Assembly (NCBI RefSeq): GCF_030462585.1 | Contig: NZ_JASMRU010000001.1 | Span: forward strand, 481,546-545,545 | Direction: 5' to 3' | Source: Pseudomonas sp. CAN1 | GTDB lineage: Bacteria; Pseudomonadota; Gammaproteobacteria; Pseudomonadales; Pseudomonadaceae | Length of the DNA: 64,000 nt | Shown here: piece by piece, positions 16,154-24,958 of the stretch | How positions within the stretch are numbered: the first letter of the stretch is position 1 | Layout: every line of letters begins with the position of its first letter | Translations under genes and position numbers: made by a program | Notes under the pieces: model-generated | What the model saw: the letters and a program-made list of their open reading frames with translations, nothing else | What the model was told of the DNA's origin: nothing | The model's database searches: none

Positions 16154-16180
16154 AGGGTTGGCATACGCTTGCCGCCAAGG

Positions 16181-17104
16181 TCAGGCAGCTGCAACGCCGC
16201 CGGTGAGCCAGTCGATGAACAGCGAGAACAGCTCGGCCTGGGAGTTGATCGCCAGCTTGGTGTAGAGGTGCTTGCGGTGCATGCGCACGGTTTCCGGCGA
16301 GATATCCAGCACCCGCGCGCTGGATTTCACCGAGTGGCCGCGCAGCAGCAGGTGGGCGATTTCCCGTTCGCGCTCGGTGAGCAGGTCGGCGCCGAAGTTC
16401 ATGAAGGCCGCGCGGATGTGCCGGTTCAGCGGCGCCTGGGCGTCCGGTGCGCTGACTTTCACGCCACGCCCGGCCAGCAGCAGGTCCAGCCCGCCATTGC
16501 GCTCGAACTGGCGAAACAGCTCGCGCACCAGCGGCAGGGCTGTGGCCAGCAGGTCCAGCTGAGTTTCGCTGAAGCGTGCGCCACTCTCGCCCTGGTACAG
16601 GCACAACGAGACCTTGCGCGTCTCGCCCAGGTCGATGATGAAGTGGCAGTCCTCGGTGCAGCCGAACTTGAGGTAGTAGGTCTTGTAGTACTCGCTGGCG
16701 AAGAAATCGTCCGGGGCGATGTCGGCCAGCGGGTAGAAACCTTCGGTGAGGCCGTCTTCCATGGCCAGGCAGAAGGGGTCGAGCAGGTAGCCGCGGGCGT
16801 AGTAGCGGTCGACCAGGGCCTCGTGATGCTCCGGGTGGACGCCGCGCTGGTACAGCGGTTGCGGCGGCTGGCCGCGCTGCTCCAGGCCGAGCATCACCGA
16901 CTCCACCGGCACCAGGCAGCCGAGGGCGTCGGCCAGGCGTTCGACGAAGACGACTTCGCCGACGCTGGCCAGGGCGCGCGCCAGCCCCGCATGCCAGGCA
17001 TGCAGGGCGGGTGCGTCGGAGGTTTCGCTCAGCGCCTGGGATTCGCTCATGTCCGGCAGTCTAAAGGGCTGCCGGGGTGTAGGCAAAATCCTCGGATCGA
17101 TCAT
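16181..17104 (-). CDS. LuxR-family transcriptional regulator
   Basis: The 307-residue protein has a C-terminal LuxR HTH at about residues 235-300 (LTEREREIAHLLLRGHSVKSS and SPETVRMHRKHLYTKLAI). The N-terminal 200 residues form an unassigned sensory domain. It is not of the LuxI/LuxR autoinducer type, since the usual WxxYxxxxY pattern is not evident. The ATG at 17104 shares one base with the stop codon of the aminotransferase gene (TGATG), implying translational coupling. An alternative start is 17050 (MSESQALSE). Probably it controls the aminotransferase/PotF genes, which is inferred from context. Confidence 0.82.
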   Translation of the reverse strand: MIDPRILPTPRQPFRLPDMSESQALSETSDAPALHAWHAGLARALASVGEVVFVERLADALGCLVPVESVMLGLEQRGQPPQPLYQRGVHPEHHEALVDRYYARGYLLDPFCLAMEDGLTEGFYPLADIAPDDFFASEYYKTYYLKFGCTEDCHFIIDLGETRKVSLCLYQGESGARFSETQLDLLATALPLVRELFRQFERNGGLDLLLAGRGVKVSAPDAQAPLNRHIRAAFMNFGADLLTEREREIAHLLLRGHSVKSSARVLDISPETVRMHRKHLYTKLAINSQAELFSLFIDWLTGGVAAA

Positions 17105-18522
17105 CAGTGCCCCGCGTAATCACCGCTGCGCTTGAGGTCCTCGGCGGCCTCGAGGATCGACTCGCGCAGGGTGTCGACGATCTCGTCGACCTGCTCGCGG
17201 GTGATGGTCAGCGGCGGCGACATCACGTTCAGGTGCACGATCGGCCGCACTAGCAGGCCCTTGGCCTGGGCGCGCAGGTGGATCTTCTCGCCGATGTTCA
17301 GTTCCTCGGGGAAGAGCACCTTGCTGCGCTTGTCGGCGACGAACTCGACGCAGGCCATCAGCTTCTGGCAACGCACGCTGCCCACCAGCGGCAGCTCGGC
17401 CAGTTCCTGCAGGCGCTGCTCCAGGTAGCCGCCGACGTCCTTCACGTGCTCAAGAAGGTTCTCACGCTCGATGATCTCGATGTTCTTCAGCGCCGAGACG
17501 CAGCTCACCGGGTGCCCGCTGTAGGTGAAGCCGTGGGCGAAGCAGCGGCCCTTGTCGGCTTCGCCGATCACCTTCCAGATACGGTCGGAGAAGATGCATG
17601 CGCCCAGCGGCAGGTAGCCGGAGGTCAGGCCCTTGGCGGTGGTGATGATGTCCGGCTGCATGCCGAACACGTCCTCGGAGGCGAAGAAGGCGCCGAGGCG
17701 GCCGAAGGAGGTCACCACCTCGTCGGCGACGTAGAGCACGTCGTACTTCTGGCAGACCTGCCACATGCGCTGGTGGTAGCCCTTGGGCGGGATGATCACG
17801 CCGCCCGAGCCCATGATCGGCTCGGCGAAGAAGGCGGCGACCTTGTCCTCGCCCAGTTCGAGAATCTTGTCTTCGAACTCCTTGACCAGGAATTCGAGGA
17901 AATCGCCCTCGGTCATCCCTTCCGGCGCGCGGTAGGGGTTGGGGCAGGAGATGTGGTGGATGACGTCCTTGAGGAAATCGAACTCGGCCGGATGGTCGGC
18001 GACCTTGCCGCCCAGCGACATGGTGAGGAAGGTCGAGCCGTGGTAGGCGTTGACGCGGCTGATGATGTGCTTCTTCTCATGCTTGCCGCGGCAGTTCTGG
18101 TAGTACTGGATCAGGCGGTAGGCGGTGTCCACGGCGGTGGAGCCGCCGGTGGTGAGGAACACGTGGTCCAGGTCGCCCGGTGCCAGTTCGGCGAGCTTTT
18201 CGCAGAGCTGGATGGCGGTGACGTTGGCCATGTCGCAGAAGGGGTTGGAGTAGGCCAGCTTGCGTACCTGTTCGGCGATGGCATCGGCCATTTCCGCGCG
18301 GCCCAGACCGATGTTCGTACACCACATCCCGCCCACGGCGTCCAGGTAGCGATTGCCCTTGGTGTCGTAGATGTAGGCGCCCTCGCCGGCGGCGATGTTC
18401 AGCGCACCGTTGACCCGGTGATCGTCGAACACGTGGTAGCCGTGCATGTAGTGGGCTTTGTCGGCGGCGACCAGCTGCTCGTCGTTGAACTGGGCGAAGA
18501 AGGCTGGGGTTGGGGTGGTCAT
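17104..18522 (-). CDS. Class III (omega) aminotransferase, PLP-dependent
   Basis: The 472-residue protein aligns with the SpuC/PauB-type and beta-alanine/GABA aminotransferases. Motifs are GMWCTNIGLGR, the PLP-phosphate segment TTGGSTAVDTA, YHGSTFLTMSLGG, Asp in YVADEVVTSFGRLG, and the Schiff-base Lys in ITTAKGLTSGYLP. I chose ATG 18522 because GAGGTAA lies upstream and the length is typical. It stands between a LuxR regulator and a PotF-like binding protein. Together these suggest transamination of putrescine, cadaverine or another diamine, though the true amino donor is not determined by the sequence. Confidence 0.88.
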   Translation of the reverse strand: MTTPTPAFFAQFNDEQLVAADKAHYMHGYHVFDDHRVNGALNIAAGEGAYIYDTKGNRYLDAVGGMWCTNIGLGRAEMADAIAEQVRKLAYSNPFCDMANVTAIQLCEKLAELAPGDLDHVFLTTGGSTAVDTAYRLIQYYQNCRGKHEKKHIISRVNAYHGSTFLTMSLGGKVADHPAEFDFLKDVIHHISCPNPYRAPEGMTEGDFLEFLVKEFEDKILELGEDKVAAFFAEPIMGSGGVIIPPKGYHQRMWQVCQKYDVLYVADEVVTSFGRLGAFFASEDVFGMQPDIITTAKGLTSGYLPLGACIFSDRIWKVIGEADKGRCFAHGFTYSGHPVSCVSALKNIEIIERENLLEHVKDVGGYLEQRLQELAELPLVGSVRCQKLMACVEFVADKRSKVLFPEELNIGEKIHLRAQAKGLLVRPIVHLNVMSPPLTITREQVDEIVDTLRESILEAAEDLKRSGDYAGH

Positions 18523-18563
18523 CTGCTTTACCTCGAAATATCGGTTCGTCTTGCGAGTCCTTG

Positions 18564-18730
18564 CCCTCTCCCTAACCCTCTCCCTGAAGGGAGAGGGGAC
18601 CGTTCGCAGTACTCGGCGACTACGACGGTCATTGCGGGCCCGCTGCCAGGGGAGCATCAGGAAGATGACTTCCATGAACCCTGTTGCGGGCTGCCCCCTC
18701 TCCCTTCAGGGAGAGGGCTGGGGAGAGGGG
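18564..18730. repeat. Paired CCCTCTCCC hairpin element
   Basis: CCCTCTCCCTAACCCTCTCC and its inverted partner GGGAGAGGGCTGGGGAGAGG bracket about 100 bases. It fills most of the space between the aminotransferase and PotF-like genes. Confidence 0.8.
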
Positions 18731-18749
18731 GCAGCTGGGTCTTGCGTCA

Positions 18750-19853
18750 TCAGGTCCCGGTCTTCACCGCATTCCAGGTACGGGTGATCAGGCGGGTGGC
18801 CTTGGGGTTCTGCACTTTCTGGGTGAACAGCCGGGCGCGGGTCTCGGCGTCGGGGTAGATTGCCGGGTCGTTGCGCACTTCGGCGGCCAGCAGCGGGGTG
18901 GCGGCGGCGTTGCTGGAGGCGTAGCGGATGTAGTCGGCGACGCCGGCGGCCACTTTCGGCTGCAGCATGTACTCGATGAACTTGTGGGCATTCGCCACGT
19001 GCGGTGCGTCGGCCGGGATGTAGAAGTCGTCGAACCAGATCAGCGAGCCTTCCTTGGGCACGAAGTAGCCCAGCTTGACCTTGGCGCCGGCTTCGTCGGC
19101 GCGGGCCTGGGCGGTGGCGTAGTCGCCGGACCAGGTCATAGCCATGCACTGGTCGCCGTTGGCCAGGCCGTTCAGGTAGCTGGTGGAGTCGAACTTGCGG
19201 ATGTACGGGCGGATCGATTGCAGCAGGTCCTGGGCGGCCTTGAGGTCCTCGGGCAGCGCGCTGTTGGGATCGCGCTTGAGGTAGGCCAGGGCCAGCGGGA
19301 TCACGTCGGTGGGGGAATCGATGATGGTCACCCCGCAATCGGCGAATTTCGACACGATCTTCGGATCGAACAGCATCGCCAGCGAGCCGATGGGCGCGTC
19401 GGGCATGCGCTGCTTGATCTTGTCGATGTTGTAGGTGATGCCGTTGCTGCCCCAGGTATAGGGCGCCGAGTACTTCACGCCCGGATCGTAGTGGTCCAGG
19501 TGCTTGAGCACGTCCGCGTCGAGGTTGTTCCAGCTGGGCAGCTTGGACTTGTCCAGCGGCTGGAAGACGCCGGCCTTGAGCAGCGGCGGCACCAGGGCGG
19601 CGTTGAGCACCACCAGGTCGTAGCCCGAGCGGCCGGGCAGCAGTTTGCCCTGCACGGTTTCGTAGGAATCGAAGGTGTCGTAGACCACCTTGATTCCGGT
19701 TTCCTTCTCGAAATCGGCGATGGTGTGTTCGCCGATGTAGTCGGTCCAGTTGTACAGCCGCAGCGTCTTCGCGCCTTCGGCTTCCTCCCCGTGACCCAGT
19801 GCCGGCAAGGTCGCCAGCGCCGCGCTGAGTACTGCTGCGAGCGTTTTCTGCAT
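18750..19853 (-). CDS. PotF/SpuD-like polyamine ABC transporter substrate-binding protein
   Basis: The 367-residue protein begins with the signal peptide MQKTLAAVLSAALATLPALG. The mature start KTLRLYNWTDYIGEHTIADF and the later VVYDTFDSYE are hallmarks of PotD/PotF. NLDADVLKHLDHYDPG, YTWGSNGITYN and IWFDDFYIPADAPH also match. No permease or ATPase genes lie nearby, so it must work with a transporter encoded elsewhere or act in sensing. The start at 19853 fits the signal peptide; upstream in-frame sequence to 19907 is not signal-like. It is divergent from the BetI-like regulator. Confidence 0.9.
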   Translation of the reverse strand: MQKTLAAVLSAALATLPALGHGEEAEGAKTLRLYNWTDYIGEHTIADFEKETGIKVVYDTFDSYETVQGKLLPGRSGYDLVVLNAALVPPLLKAGVFQPLDKSKLPSWNNLDADVLKHLDHYDPGVKYSAPYTWGSNGITYNIDKIKQRMPDAPIGSLAMLFDPKIVSKFADCGVTIIDSPTDVIPLALAYLKRDPNSALPEDLKAAQDLLQSIRPYIRKFDSTSYLNGLANGDQCMAMTWSGDYATAQARADEAGAKVKLGYFVPKEGSLIWFDDFYIPADAPHVANAHKFIEYMLQPKVAAGVADYIRYASSNAAATPLLAAEVRNDPAIYPDAETRARLFTQKVQNPKATRLITRTWNAVKTGT

Positions 19854-19966
19854 GTCAGTCCCACCTTTGATTTTGTTATGGATTGGAGATCTCGCGGATG
19901 AAGCCACTCTCGACCAGGGCCGGTTCCCCGGCCATTCCCCGAACGGGTAGGTACTGGCGCCTAATC

Positions 19967-19978
19967 GAACAATCGTTC
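19967..19978. promoter_or_regulatory. Candidate TetR operator, site 1
   Basis: GAACAATCGTTC (GAAC-aatc-GTTC) lies between the divergent PotF-like and TetR genes, 33 bases before the TetR start. Its minus strand shares CGATTGTTC with site 2 at 20658. Confidence 0.5.
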
Positions 19979-20010
19979 AGATTGGCCACCTGAAACCTTA
20001 GGAGCCAGGC

Positions 20011-20658
20011 ATGAACGAGGAAGTCCGCTTTACCCGACTGGAGCCGGAGCAGCGCAAGGCGCTGCTGATCGAGGCCACCCTCGCGTGCCTGAAACGCCAT
20101 GGCTTCCAGGGAGCTTCCATACGCAAGATCTGCGCCGAGGCCGGGGTTTCGGTGGGGCTGATCAACCACCACTATTCGGGCAAGGACGAACTGGTGGCCG
20201 AGGCTTACCTGACCGTTACCGGCCGGGTCATGCAACTGCTGCGCGAGGCCATCGCCGAGGCGGCGCCGGATGCCCGCGCGCGGCTGTCGGCATTCTTCCG
20301 CGCATCCTTCTGCGCCGAGTTGCTCGACCCGCAGCTGCTGGACGCCTGGCTGGCGTTCTGGGGCGCGGTGAAGACGGCTGAGGAAATCAACAAGGCCCAC
20401 GACCATTCCTACGGCGAGTACCGCTCCTTGCTGACGCAGGCGCTGAACGAGCTGGCGAAGGAGCAGGACTGGGCTGACTTCGATGCGGAACTGGCGGCGA
20501 TTGCCCTCAGCGCCCTGCTCGATGGCCTGTGGCTGGAGTCTGGTCTGAATCCCAATACCTTCACCCCGGAACAGGGCGTGCAGATCTGCGAGGCCTGGGT
20601 AGACGGCCTCCAGCATGGCGGCCGGCAGCGCTTCTGTCGGGCGTCGGGAGCCTGTTGA
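20011..20658 (+). CDS. BetI-like TetR-family regulator
   Basis: The 215-residue protein has an N-terminal TetR HTH at residues 13-60 (RKALLIEATLACLKRHGFQG, then SIRKICAEAGVSVGLINHHYSGKDELV). The BetI-type C-terminal domain contains DARARLSAFFRASFCAELLDP and LDAWLAFWGAVKTAEE. BetI proteins respond to choline. This one lies by a polyamine-type binding protein and is not beside betBA, so the inducer could be choline, a polyamine or another amine. ATG 20011 has AGGAG 6 bases upstream. Similar operator-like motifs flank the gene, pointing to autoregulation. Confidence 0.85.
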   Translation: MNEEVRFTRLEPEQRKALLIEATLACLKRHGFQGASIRKICAEAGVSVGLINHHYSGKDELVAEAYLTVTGRVMQLLREAIAEAAPDARARLSAFFRASFCAELLDPQLLDAWLAFWGAVKTAEEINKAHDHSYGEYRSLLTQALNELAKEQDWADFDAELAAIALSALLDGLWLESGLNPNTFTPEQGVQICEAWVDGLQHGGRQRFCRASGAC

Positions 20659-20675
20659 TCGATTGTTCAACGATC
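20658..20675. promoter_or_regulatory. Candidate TetR operator, site 2
   Basis: GATCG and CGATC arms flank ATTGTTCAA, containing the CGATTGTTC core shared with site 1. It starts at the last base of the TetR gene and is 100 bases before aruR, so it could bring aruR under the same regulator. Confidence 0.4.
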
Positions 20676-20774
20676 GGTAACCTGCCGCCATCTGCAGGAC
20701 AGTTCCTACAGCTCTACCTCCACGCATAACAAGAATGGCCCCGTCACGAGCGGCGGCTTCAGCAGGGTATTGCG

Positions 20775-21515
20775 ATGACTTCCCGTGTACTGATCGTCGA
20801 CGACGATCCGGTGATTCGCGAGCTCCTCCAGGCCTACCTCGGCGAGGAGGGCTATGACGTGCTTTGCGCCGGCACCGCCGAACAGGCCGAGACAACGCTG
20901 GCCGAAGCCGAACAGGCCGAGCAGCCCATCGACCTGGTGATGCTCGACATCCGCCTGCCCGGCAAGGACGGCCTGACTCTGACCCGCGAGCTGCGCGTGC
21001 GCTCGGAGGTCGGCATCATCCTGATCACCGGGCGCAACGACGACATCGACCGCATCGTCGGCCTGGAATGCGGCGCCGACGACTACGTGATCAAGCCGCT
21101 CAACCCCCGCGAGCTGGTGTCCCGCGCGAAGAACCTGATCCGCCGCGTGCGCCACGCACGCCAGCCCGCCGCCATTGCGGCGCCCGCCAGCCGGCAGAAC
21201 CACAAGCGCTTCGCCCACTGGACCCTGGACCCGGACCGCCGCCGCCTGATGGACCGCGACGGCAGCGAAACCCCGCTGACCCACGGCGAGTTCCAGCTGC
21301 TCTGCGTGTTCCTGCGCAACACCGGCCACACCCTGAGCCGCGACCAGCTGATGGACCAGATCCGCAACCGCGAGTGGCTGCCCAACGACCGCTCCATCGA
21401 CGTGCTGGTCGGCCGCCTGCGCCGCAAGCTGCGCGACGACCCAGCCGAGCCCGAGCTGATCATCACCATCCACGGCGCCGGCTACCTGTTCACCGCCACG
21501 CCTGCCGACGCCTGA
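20775..21515 (+). CDS. aruR: OmpR-family response regulator of the arginine transaminase pathway
   Basis: The 246-residue protein has a receiver domain (1-120) with the acidic pair VDDD, phospho-Asp in VMLDIRLPGKDG and Lys in DYVIKPLNPREL. A winged-helix domain (145-240) carries LTHGEFQLLCVFLRNTGHTLSRDQL and RSIDVLVGRLRRKL. In P. aeruginosa AruR with AruS activates the arginine transaminase genes when the succinyltransferase route is blocked. Here the operon order is aruR, binding protein, aruS, with the arginine permease and aruI/aruH on the same side. The symbol is assigned from synteny with aruIH. Confidence 0.82.
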   Translation: MTSRVLIVDDDPVIRELLQAYLGEEGYDVLCAGTAEQAETTLAEAEQAEQPIDLVMLDIRLPGKDGLTLTRELRVRSEVGIILITGRNDDIDRIVGLECGADDYVIKPLNPRELVSRAKNLIRRVRHARQPAAIAAPASRQNHKRFAHWTLDPDRRRLMDRDGSETPLTHGEFQLLCVFLRNTGHTLSRDQLMDQIRNREWLPNDRSIDVLVGRLRRKLRDDPAEPELIITIHGAGYLFTATPADA

Positions 21516-21518
21516 GTC

Positions 21519-22304
21519 ATGCGCTGGCTGTCCCTGCTGAGCCTGGCTCTGACGTTGCTGGTGGCGTTTGGCAACGCCAGCGCCGCCCAACCCATCCGCT
21601 ACTGCGACTACCCCGTCTACCCGCCCATCTCCTGGAGCGACGGCCACGAAGTACGCGGGCTGGCGCCGCAGACCGTGCGCAACGTGCTCGGTGAGCTGGG
21701 CTACGAAGTGCAGACCGTGGTGCTGGGCAACTGGAAACGCTGCCTGCTGGACGCCGCCGAAGGCCGGGTCGACGTGGTGCTCGCCTACCAGACCCCGCAG
21801 CGCGACGACGGTTTGCTGTTCTCCCGCGTGCCGGTGCTGCGCGAGGAGGTGGCGATCTTCTACAACCGCCGCAAGCCGGTGCGCTTCGACCAGCTCGACG
21901 ACCTCGCCAATTACCGTGGCGGGCTGCTGTTCGGTGAGAGCTACGGTCCGCAGTTCGACCGCTTCGTCGCCGAGCATGGCAACGTCGAATGGGTCTCCGA
22001 TAGCCGGCAGAACTTCGGCAAGCTGATCCGCCAGCGCATCGACTTCATCGCCCACGAGCGGCGCACCGGTACGCTGTTCGTCGAGCAACTGGCTGGCGGC
22101 CAGGACATCGCCGCGCTGCCCCGACCGCTCACCGTCGATTACCTGCGCATCGCCGTCTCCCGCCATTCGCCGCTGGCCGCGCGGATGGATGAGATTGACG
22201 CACTGCTGAAGAAGCGCGTGGACGACGGCAGCGTCGACCGCTGGTTGCAGCAGAGCGAGCACGACTACCGCGCCATGCTTGCCGGCGACGGGGTACCGCG
22301 TTGA
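21519..22304 (+). CDS. Periplasmic solute-binding protein (family 3) embedded in the aruRS operon
   Basis: The 261-residue protein has a signal peptide ([22 protein letters not shown]). Its SBP_bac_3 fold begins [14 protein letters not shown] and contains [21 protein letters not shown] and [16 protein letters not shown]. It starts 3 bases after the aruR stop codon. Its stop overlaps the aruS start as TTGA, so all three genes are translated together. No transporter genes are attached, so it probably presents a ligand such as arginine to the kinase and does not feed an importer. That role is inference. Confidence 0.85.
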   Translation: MRWLSLLSLALTLLVAFGNASAAQPIRYCDYPVYPPISWSDGHEVRGLAPQTVRNVLGELGYEVQTVVLGNWKRCLLDAAEGRVDVVLAYQTPQRDDGLLFSRVPVLREEVAIFYNRRKPVRFDQLDDLANYRGGLLFGESYGPQFDRFVAEHGNVEWVSDSRQNFGKLIRQRIDFIAHERRTGTLFVEQLAGGQDIAALPRPLTVDYLRIAVSRHSPLAARMDEIDALLKKRVDDGSVDRWLQQSEHDYRAMLAGDGVPR

Positions 22305-24544
22305 GGCTGCCCGGCGGTCTGGCCCGGCGCCTGCTGCTGCGGGTGCTGCTGTTCAGCCTGTGCTTCACCGTGCTGGCCAGCGCAGTGCAGTTGTACTTCG
22401 AATACCGCCGCGAGATGCGCGACATCGACACGCGGCTGGAGCTGATCCGCGTCGGTTATCTCGCCAGTTTCGAGCGCAGCCTCTGGGACCTCAACCAGGA
22501 GCAGCTCAACGTGCAGCTGCACGGCCTGGCCGACTTCCCCGACATCGCCCAGGTGCGCCTGCGCAGCGCCGACTTCAACCTGGTACAGGACGCCGATGAA
22601 AAGCGCGGGCCGTTCCGCATCGAGCGCTACGCCCTGGCCTTCCAGCCGCCGGATGGCGAGCGCCGCGACCTGGGCGAACTGGATGTCAGCATCGACCTGG
22701 GCGCCGTCTACCTGCGCCTGCTGCATGGCGGGCTGACCAGCCTGCTGTGGATGGGCGTGTTCCTCTGCGGCCTGGCGGTGGCGCTGAGCTGGCTGTTCCA
22801 CAGCCTGGTGACGCGGCACCTGCGCAGCATGGCCGACTTCGTCCGTGGCCTGACCGGTGGCGACCTGCGCAGCGAACTGGCGCTGGCCAAGAAACGCTCA
22901 GGTGAAGACGACGAAATCGACACCGTGGCCGACGCCCTTGACGGCCTGCGCCGGGCCATGCGCACCGAGCTGAAGCGCGCCGAGGCCGACCGCGAGGCTT
23001 TGCAGAGCAAGCGCGACGAATTGCAACGCCAGGTCGAGCGGCGCACCGCCAGCCTGCGCCGCGCCAAGGAGGAAGCCGAGGCCGCCAACCGTGCCAAGAG
23101 CCGCTTCCTCGCCACCATGAGCCATGAAATCCGCACGCCGCTCAACGGTATCCTCGGCATGGCCGAGCTGCTGCGTGCCGCGCCGCTGGACGAACAGGAC
23201 CGCCGTCGCCTACAGGCGTTATCCACAGCCGGCGAAGGGCTGCTGGCGATCCTCAACGAGGTGCTGCATTTCGCCAAGCTGGAAGACGGCGTCAGCCAGC
23301 CGGAGCTGGTGAACTTCTCCCTGCGCCGCCTGCTCGACGACGTGGTGACCCTGCTGGAGCCGCGCGCCGAGGACAACGGCACCTGCCTGCGCCTGCGCGT
23401 CGAACCCCAGGTACAGGACGCTTGCCGGGGCGCTGAGCAGTTCCTGCGCCAGGTATTGAGCAACCTGCTGGCCAACGCGGTGAAGTTCACCGAAGAGGGC
23501 GAGGTGCTGCTGGAGGTGGCCGTGCTTGAAGGCGGCGAAGCGGGGCAGCGCCTGCGCTTCAGCGTCACCGACGACGGTATCGGTATCTCCGCCGAGCAGC
23601 AGGAGAAGATCTTCCAGCGCTTCACCCAGGCCAGCGACGAGGTGGCGCGACGCTACGGCGGTACCGGGTTGGGGCTGGCGATCAGCAAGCGGCTGGTCGA
23701 GGCCATGGGCGGCGAGATCGGTGTGGAGAGCCTGGAGGGCGAGGGCAGCACTTTCTGGTTCGAGATCGTGCTGGCGCCGGGCGTGGTACCGCGTGCGAAC
23801 GTCGCCGTTGAACAGGCGCCAGCGCTGGACGTGCTGGTGGTGGAAGACGTCGCTCTCAACCGCGAGGTCGCCCAGGCCTTGCTGGAGCGCGACGGCCACC
23901 GCGTGCAGCTTGCAGACGACGCGGAGCCCGCGCTGGCGCTCACCGCCGCGCGGCGCTTCGACCTGATCCTGCTGGACATGCACCTGCCGGGGATGACCGG
24001 CCTCGACCTGTGCCGGACGATCCGCGCACAGACTGGCGGGCTCAACGCGACCACGCCAATCCACGCCTTCACCGCCAGCGTACAACCGGGCATGGTGCGC
24101 CGCTATTTCGAGGCCGGCATGCAGGGCGTGCTGGGCAAGCCGCTACGCGTGGATGACCTGCGCCGCGCGCTATCCGGCGTGGCCTGGGCGATGCTGCCGG
24201 CGGCTGCACCGAGCGGCCCGCTGGATGTGCAGGTACTGGAGACCCACCGTCGCCTGCTCGGCGAGCACAAGCTGAACGAACTGCTCGCCAGCCTGTGGAA
24301 GCTGCTGGACGAGCAATGGCCGCTGCTGCTGGATGCGTTGCGCCAGGACGATGCCGTGGAAGCGGCCAGCCTCGCGCACCGACTGGCGGGCAGTTGCCGT
24401 TCCATGGGCTTGCGTGGTCTGGGAGATTGCCTGGGCGAGCTGGAAGCGGCGGCGCTGGCTGGGGCGTCGTTCACTGATTGGGCGGAAAAGCTGGAGCAGG
24501 AAAGGGCAGTCGCCTCTGAACTCCTGAGGCGCGCCCAGCCTTAG
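22301..24544 (+). CDS. aruS: Tripartite hybrid sensor histidine kinase
   Basis: The protein has 747 residues. TM1 is at about 8-28, a periplasmic domain at 30-140, TM2 at about 145-165, and a HAMP region follows. The kinase core has [13 protein letters not shown] (phospho-His), [13 protein letters not shown] (N box), DDGIGIS and [19 protein letters not shown] receiver with [11 protein letters not shown] is at about 510-625. A C-terminal Hpt domain has His in [13 protein letters not shown] (about 690). The start is TTG at 22301, overlapping the upstream stop codon. AruR is the likely partner. The stop TAG is formed by the first bases of a palindromic repeat. Confidence 0.87.
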   Translation: MRLPGGLARRLLLRVLLFSLCFTVLASAVQLYFEYRREMRDIDTRLELIRVGYLASFERSLWDLNQEQLNVQLHGLADFPDIAQVRLRSADFNLVQDADEKRGPFRIERYALAFQPPDGERRDLGELDVSIDLGAVYLRLLHGGLTSLLWMGVFLCGLAVALSWLFHSLVTRHLRSMADFVRGLTGGDLRSELALAKKRSGEDDEIDTVADALDGLRRAMRTELKRAEADREALQSKRDELQRQVERRTASLRRAKEEAEAANRAKSRFLATMSHEIRTPLNGILGMAELLRAAPLDEQDRRRLQALSTAGEGLLAILNEVLHFAKLEDGVSQPELVNFSLRRLLDDVVTLLEPRAEDNGTCLRLRVEPQVQDACRGAEQFLRQVLSNLLANAVKFTEEGEVLLEVAVLEGGEAGQRLRFSVTDDGIGISAEQQEKIFQRFTQASDEVARRYGGTGLGLAISKRLVEAMGGEIGVESLEGEGSTFWFEIVLAPGVVPRANVAVEQAPALDVLVVEDVALNREVAQALLERDGHRVQLADDAEPALALTAARRFDLILLDMHLPGMTGLDLCRTIRAQTGGLNATTPIHAFTASVQPGMVRRYFEAGMQGVLGKPLRVDDLRRALSGVAWAMLPAAAPSGPLDVQVLETHRRLLGEHKLNELLASLWKLLDEQWPLLLDALRQDDAVEAASLAHRLAGSCRSMGLRGLGDCLGELEAAALAGASFTDWAEKLEQERAVASELLRRAQP

Positions 24545-24613
24545 GGCGCATAACCTGGAACAGGTTATCCGCCATCTGCTGCGGCGGATAACGCTGGCGC
24601 GTTATGCGCCCTA
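24542..24613. repeat. Dispersed palindromic element (TAGGGCG-ATAAC type), copy 2
   Basis: TAGGGCGCATAAC and GTTATGCGCCCTA are perfect inverted ends. The inner GGTTATCCGCC and GGCGGATAACG match copy 1 at 119-197. It begins within the aruS stop codon. Confidence 0.85.
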
Positions 24614-24652
24614 CGGAACTGCCCTCACGCCAGCTCCGGACTTACCAGGGCT

Positions 24653-24730
24653 GTAGGAGCGAGCTTGCTCGCGAACCAGCCCAGCGTTGGAGTCGCCGGG
24701 AAATCTGTTCGCGAGCAAGCTCGCTCCTAC
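24653..24730. repeat. REP element, GTAGGAGCGAGCTTGC subtype, complete
   Basis: Both arms are canonical (GTAGGAGCGAGCTTGCTCGC and GCGAGCAAGCTCGCTCCTAC). It lies in the 350-base gap between aruS and the permease, which also holds repeat copy 2 and a possible promoter near 24768-24797 (TTGCAC, 18 bases, TACAAC). Confidence 0.85.
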
Positions 24731-24895
24731 GAAGAGCAACTGCCTGAAATCCCCGCCCCACGCCGCTTGCACAAAATCCTTACATCTTTCTACAACTTCG
24801 ATCCTGGCAAACAACCCCGCCTTACATCGCCTTCCAATAATCCGGTGGCATCCGTGCCCCGAGCCACGGCCTCTGATTGATTGGAGATAACAATA

Positions 24896-24958
24896 ATGAT
24901 CCAACGTAGAGTTCCGCTCCGTCGCGCCCGCCGTTTCCCGGAGGTGCGCCATGTCTGA
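24896..24958 (+). CDS. Arginine-rich 20-aa leader ORF upstream of the permease
   Basis: ATG 24896 is preceded by TTGGAGATAACAAT, a good ribosome-binding site. The 20-residue product MIQRRVPLRRARRFPEVRHV has 7 arginines, one encoded by AGA, a rare codon in this genome type. Its TGA at 24956-24958 overlaps the permease start at 24951 by 8 bases, and the permease ribosome-binding site (CGGAGG) lies inside it. A leader peptide that senses arginyl-tRNA or couples translation to the permease is plausible. GC-rich DNA encodes arginine easily, so conservation must decide. Confidence 0.5.
   Translation: MIQRRVPLRRARRFPEVRHV

Noticed and set aside
20706-22262. Long minus-strand open frame opposite aruR and the binding protein
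   Set aside because: It is low-complexity antisense translation, with no ribosome-binding site, and it crosses two real genes.
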